A DNA stretch of 64,000 bases. Source: Hyaloscypha bicolor E. Its lineage: Eukaryota > Ascomycota > Leotiomycetes > Helotiales > Hyaloscyphaceae. The DNA lies in NCBI RefSeq assembly GCF_002865645.1, contig NW_020194558.1, forward strand, positions 682,001-746,000, read 5' to 3'. The notes below the pieces were generated by a model. That model was not told where the DNA came from and searched no databases. It was given only the letters and a program-made list of their open reading frames with translations. The position numbers and the translations under genes are program-made. Position 1 is the first letter of the stretch; every line of letters begins with the position of its first letter. Of the stretch, positions 59,035 to 64,000 are shown in pieces.

Positions 59035-62000
59035 TCCCGAATAAGTTTGGAATATAATAAAGGCTTTTAGCTAAGTATATAAATTAGGTATAGACTCTTT
59101 ATAGATTCTTTATAAATAGTATAAGAAGGAAAATAGCCCGTAAGTATATAAAATTACCCGTAAGTAAGTTAAAAGCTAAGTAAGACCTTATAATATTTCT
59201 GGGTATATTATATTACCTATATAGTCTATATTAGAGAGTAAAAGAATATAAAGCCCTGCCTATAAGATTACCTATAAGGCCGCTATATAGAACTGGCCAT
59301 AAAAAAAGACCGGTAATTATAAATCCACTTCTATTATCTCAAATAACTAGCCTTATAACTTATTAATAGTTATTATAAAGAATAAAGCAAATAGAAACTA
59401 CTTATAGGAAAGCGTAAAAGATAGTTACTAATCTATTAACTAGAGCTTAATCCGTAGAATTATCTGTAATTAGCTATTAAAGTCACTACCTAGTAGCTAT
59501 ATGCGAATTAAGAACCTCCCAAAGCTATAAATTAATATCTATAACCTGTTATAAAGCCCTTCCTGCAAATAGAGATTCCATAAAAGTATTACAGGTATAT
59601 TAATCTTGAGTTATAGTTTGGAAAGAAGTAAATCCGGTAAATAGATACTTTATAAGATCTCTAGAAATAATTCTGCAATTTCAGGATTTGCCTTATTTAT
59701 ATTAGCTAAATCTACTATAAAATATGTCTGTTTCTGGCTAGGAAGTATATCCAGGATTATTTAGTTAAGCTTATAGATTATATTATTTAGGGTTAATAGG
59801 ATTACTCGTCTACTAAAGGCCTAGTAATTATACGGGGCCCATAAGAGTTATTCTTATGGGTAAACGTAATTAATTAGGTCCGTAATTAACTAGGTATATA
59901 AAACAAAAGGCGGGAATATAATTTGCCTATTTAAGAACAAGTTATATAGCAGATAACTAATCTAGTCTATAAAATCCTGTTTAGACGGGTTATTACGGAC
60001 CCGTATATTAATCCGTAATAATAACTAATAAAGCCGTAACTAGATTTATATTTACTATAGGCAGGCCCGTATTATATTAGCCCGTAAACCATATAGAACT
60101 ACTAGTAAGATCTGGGCAAAGTTCTCTCTAAGGATTACGGGTATTTTTCTAAAGAGAATATTATTCGTAACTAACTATAAATTAACTATTAGCTAGTATA
60201 TTACCTTAAAGTAGTACTTGTACTATATAGGTATCTTATCCCAGATAATTAGGTCTATAGATTATAAGAGTACCCTGAGCCGGCTCGTCTTAGTAATTAT
60301 ATTTACGGATAACTTATTAAGCTTAAGCAGGATCCGGAACTAGAAGTAAAAGATATATTTATCCGGAAAAAAAAAAGCCGTAATATCCATTAATACCATA
60401 TATAGGACTACCTTATCTTAGTTATAGTAATAGTAGTAGAGGATCTTATAGAGAAATATCTTACTAGTCTTGCCCGGGCCCTATAAATAGAAGTGAGCTA
60501 TCTGCAAATTATTTATAATTACTATTATAATTATCTAGAAGTAAGAGTACTAGTTCATATTTAGCTAGGCTTGTATTACGGTTACTAGTAATATCTTACG
60601 GGTGCAATTAACCTATAGATTAGTTATATAGTAGCTTATAGTCTAGTTAAAGGTATTCTTAGGCAAGGTAATATCCGCAAGTATTTGCTAGAGATTTATA
60701 AGGCCAAGACCGAGCAAGAAGAGGCTATAATTATAGTAAGAGTTAATTAAGGATAGCGGGAAGTTAATTAATGAGTTATAGGTAAGCTTACGGGCCAAGT
60801 TATTATAGAAATATTCCTTATACTAGTTTCAGACCACTTATATATTTGTAATTAGTTACTAGTAAATATTTATAAGAAAGAACGTCCGTAAACCATAGCC
60901 GGTTATTAACCGGATTATCTTATTAAAGTACTAGAACTACTCCTAATTATTCTTTACTAAGCTACAGGTAATATAGGTAGTATAGTATATAGGATAACAG
61001 ATGCCCTTAACTAAGTAGAGCTCATTAAAGGATTACGGACCATATATAACTATTAGTAAGAGCTATAAATAGAACCGCTTACCCGAAACTAGGCTATAGT
61101 AGTAAATATAGCTAATACTATACTTTTGCTTATGGCGCTTCTATATCCGGGTCTTAGTAACTCATATAAAGTACTATAGGGACTCGTAATAAAGGTACTA
61201 GCGGCCGTTCTTATATATTATATTATATTTAAAGAAAGCTATTAAGATTAAATAGGTATTTATAGCCCGGTCCGTAACTTGCTCGGGTAAGAGGTTAGCT
61301 ATAAAGCAGATTATATACTATTTAGGGAAATAGATTACGAGATATTAAACTAGGAGAAACTTCTGGTATATTAGGTACTTGAATAGATACTAGAAAGCCT
61401 TTATAGGGCCTATATACTAAGCCTGGAAATACTAGGTAATCTTATTATTTATTCCCGAAATAATTATAATTATATAGTTCGTTTCTTTATAGATATACTT
61501 ATAGATATATTTAATTATTTATACGGATATATAAACCTTAATATTAATATATGAGCAGAATTTCTAAAGAAGGTATGAGTTATATGGAATAACCTAGCGG
61601 TTATTACGGATAACTTCCTGGTCTAGAAAGCCTGGTTTATAGATTATAAATATACGGCTATTATTCTGGTACTAGTACTTGGGATACTTATTCTTATGGA
61701 TAATTATTATAGCCATAAATGTCTTAGGGAACCTCTTCTAGTATATAAGCGGGGCTATAGGTATATTATAGATTATATATGAGGCTTTCGGATTATTATT
61801 AAGGCTATATGGCCCGTGAAATATCTGACTAGTAACTATGGCCATAAGTTTACTAGTAGGGTCCTATAACGGGTCTAGAAGCTTGGTATAAACTACCTTA
61901 TTAACTAAATCAGGGATTAAGAAGATAGTATCTCTTCTAAGAAATAAGAGCAGGTATATATACGAGAGGCTATACTTCTAGTACTTAATTATATAAATAT

Positions 62001-64000
62001 AGCCTATATATTATCCGAAAACGTGGTTTTTAAGGTCTATAAGGAGCTCTCTTATTTTTAGAATAAAGACCTAATAAAGGAGATCCGGATAATTAATTAC
62101 TTATTACTTATTTAAAAGGTAATCTATAATCTCAGGCTAGTATAGGTTAGTTATAAAAATAATAAAGAAGCTTGGCTTATTAAAGTACTATATAATAGCT
62201 ATTGAGTTTTAAAAGAGCTACTATATAAAGTAATTACTACCCGTAAAGCTAAACGGGAGGATAAAGTAATAGCTAATATTACTTATATAAATATTCTTAT
62301 AAATTAGAGTATTTATAAGATTCATATAAATATTTATACGGATATTCTACTAGTATAAGCGGAGCTAGTTAAGCAAGGTTATCTTATAGGTAATATATAT
62401 ATTAATAATATATTATTAGAAGAGGCAACTAGTATAAAAGAGCGGGAAGAAGGCTAGACGAATATAAAGATAGTATTAGTAAAAGGCCCGCTACTTGAGC
62501 CGTATTTACTAGCAGGTCCCGGTATAGTCCTATAACTATAACTCGTAGTACTAGCCCGGGTTATTATATGGGAAAAGCAAGATATAATAAAGTAATATAT
62601 ATACTATATAAATAATATTAATTATATATATCTGCGAATACTTACAGCCTGCCTTATGAACTATTAGTACCAGATTATAGCGGCTTATATCCATATACTT
62701 ATCCGGGATTAGGATAGTAACCTTATTACTTATAGGAAGGTTCTTATAATAATAATCCGTACCCGACTCGAGAATTAAGTATATCTATAGGTTAAGTAAG
62801 ACCCGGAAATTAGTTTACTAGCTTGCAAGATACTTATGGGCCGTCTTATAAACTATAATAAACGGATTATAGTCCGTAAGTATATCCGTAAACTATAAAA
62901 GAACCATATAATCTAAGTAAGGGAAGTTAGTAGCCTGTATATTAGTTATAAAGAGCGGGTTATAGAAGAAAAGCTATATAAAGAAGGGTTTAGTATATAT
63001 AGTAGGCTATAGCAGGCCTTAGAAATAGAAGAGCTTACCGTGAATCTAAAAGTATTAGATCCTATAAGAGAAGTTAATCCGGGCGTCTTTCTTATAACTA
63101 ATTAATATAAAGGCAAAAGTATAATTATATATCCGGATATTTATCCGGAAGGCCCGGTAAAGCGGGTTATTACTTATAAAGAGATAAGAGAGATATAGAG
63201 AAGGCTTGTGAATTAGAGGAAGTATTATATTGCCCTTTTTATAATAGGCCTTAAAACAATTATTTATATGGCTAAAATAGAGGGCTCCGCAAGTTATATA
63301 GTAACCTATAAGCAGACCGGTTATATGTACGGGAGCTGGCCAGAAGCGGGAGAGAAAGGCAGGAGGCCATATAAGAGATAGGTCGGTAGGAGGGTTCTCT
63401 ATAATATGAACGGGGGTCGCAACGGACGGTTAATAGATCTATTACTAGTATTATAGGGCTAGCTTGTCTATAGAAACGTCCGTAACCGACCGTCGTTATT
63501 GCCAGGAGGTAAGGAGGGTATTCGGATCGAGTTCTTATAAGGTAAAGTATTACTAGATATAATTAGTAGTATTTCGGGCCTATTAACTAGTTAATTAAGC
63601 CAGAAAAGGGGGAGGATATAAACTCGATAGTAAGAGCAAGTCTTATATGACTTAGCCCGCTCCGTAATAAAGTCAGAAACAGGCCGGTTCTGCTTATAGG
63701 AAGTATAAAAGCGGGGAGGATCTATAGTAATAAAGAGAAAAAGGAGAGGAGAGTAATGTGAGGTCAGGAATTTTTTTTAGTACTTTTTACGGGGCCCTAG
63801 CTTAAGATTTCCTCCCGAGCTTTAAAAAATCGTAGTAAAAGCCTCTCGCATTCCAGAATTACTAAAATAGAGAGAAAGGTACTTGAGCTACTTCTCTCTA
63901 ATCCCTAGCTAAGTGCTAAGGATTTGGACATAATCGTATTCTAATATGCGATTTCCCAGAACGGGGCAATTCTGGTATTCCTTACGTGACCCGTTTTTTT
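58952..64000 (-). mobile_element. Helitron copy 2, RIP-degraded, runs off the window
   Basis: Colinear with copy 1 over its full length and in the same orientation. Minus-strand decayed frames show the Rep HUH region at about 61900-62150 (PEIIDYLLN, LIDLKNHVFG, IGYIYIIKYQK, YIHLLLFLRRD), the inter-domain segment at about 61020-61200 (SGKRFYL, then LLLIVIYGPQSFNELYLVKG), which is absent from copy 1, and the Pif1-like helicase at about 60100-60480. The differences between the copies are dominated by C/T and G/A, and each carries its own set, as expected for independent RIP. The 5' end lies beyond the window. Confidence 0.85.

Noticed and set aside
1..64000. tRNA, rRNA, CRISPR arrays, telomeric repeats, bacterial-style promoters
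   Set aside because: Looked for and not seen; the sequence is fungal nuclear DNA and none of these could be supported.

Overview
The window looks like nuclear DNA of a filamentous ascomycete (Pezizomycotina). Introns are short (52-57 bp, GT..AG with CTNAC-like branch sites). Gene families are typically fungal (2EXR, TPR-CHAT, RlpA-like barrel, DUF7587-like, pogo-type transposase, Helitron). Most of the sequence is an AT-rich block in which CpA and TpG are scarce and TpA is abundant, and decayed reading frames are broken mainly at former CAA, CAG and TGG codons. That is the signature of repeat-induced point mutation (RIP). I find no gene that is clearly intact.

Layout. 1-1985: AT-rich, decayed frame with a coiled-coil look. 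1986-about 6900: a RIP-degraded Helitron on the minus strand with a long 3'-terminal hairpin. About 7.5-31.6 kb: AT-rich sequence that, read through the stops, holds ordinary host-type genes rather than transposons: a Ca2+/H+ exchanger, a SET-domain methyltransferase, an acyl-CoA/thioester reductase-like gene and several frames I cannot name. A 441-bp MITE with about 95-bp terminal inverted repeats sits at 21.3 kb. 31.6-34.9 kb: a pyrimidine-rich satellite with a 33-bp core array. 34.9-42 kb: more decayed AT-rich sequence. 42-46.1 kb: less heavily mutated remnants (a single-pass membrane protein, a multi-pass membrane protein and a full-length but stop-riddled 2EXR gene).

46.52-56.78 kb is a GC-balanced island bounded by inverted repeats of about 400 bp. 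It holds gene fragments and near-intact genes: a TPR-CHAT fragment lacking its catalytic core, an RlpA-like (DPBB) fragment abutting it, an LRAT/NlpC-like gene and a membrane protein each with a single in-frame stop, a transposase tail split by a 122-bp MITE with a target-site duplication, a RIP-degraded gene and a convergent two-lesion gene. From 56.78 kb come a second copy of the terminal hairpin, a roughly 50-bp minisatellite, a pyrimidine-rich tract with a small RIP-broken frame, and a second Helitron copy (58952 to the window end) in the same orientation as the first.

The genes do not form a working pathway. The window is a graveyard of transposons, duplicated host genes and immunity-type or secreted-protein genes. 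Its most distinctive signals are the compensated changes in the Helitron hairpins, the inverted-repeat-bounded cargo block, and the RIP of conventional genes. All identifications were made by eye, without database searches.
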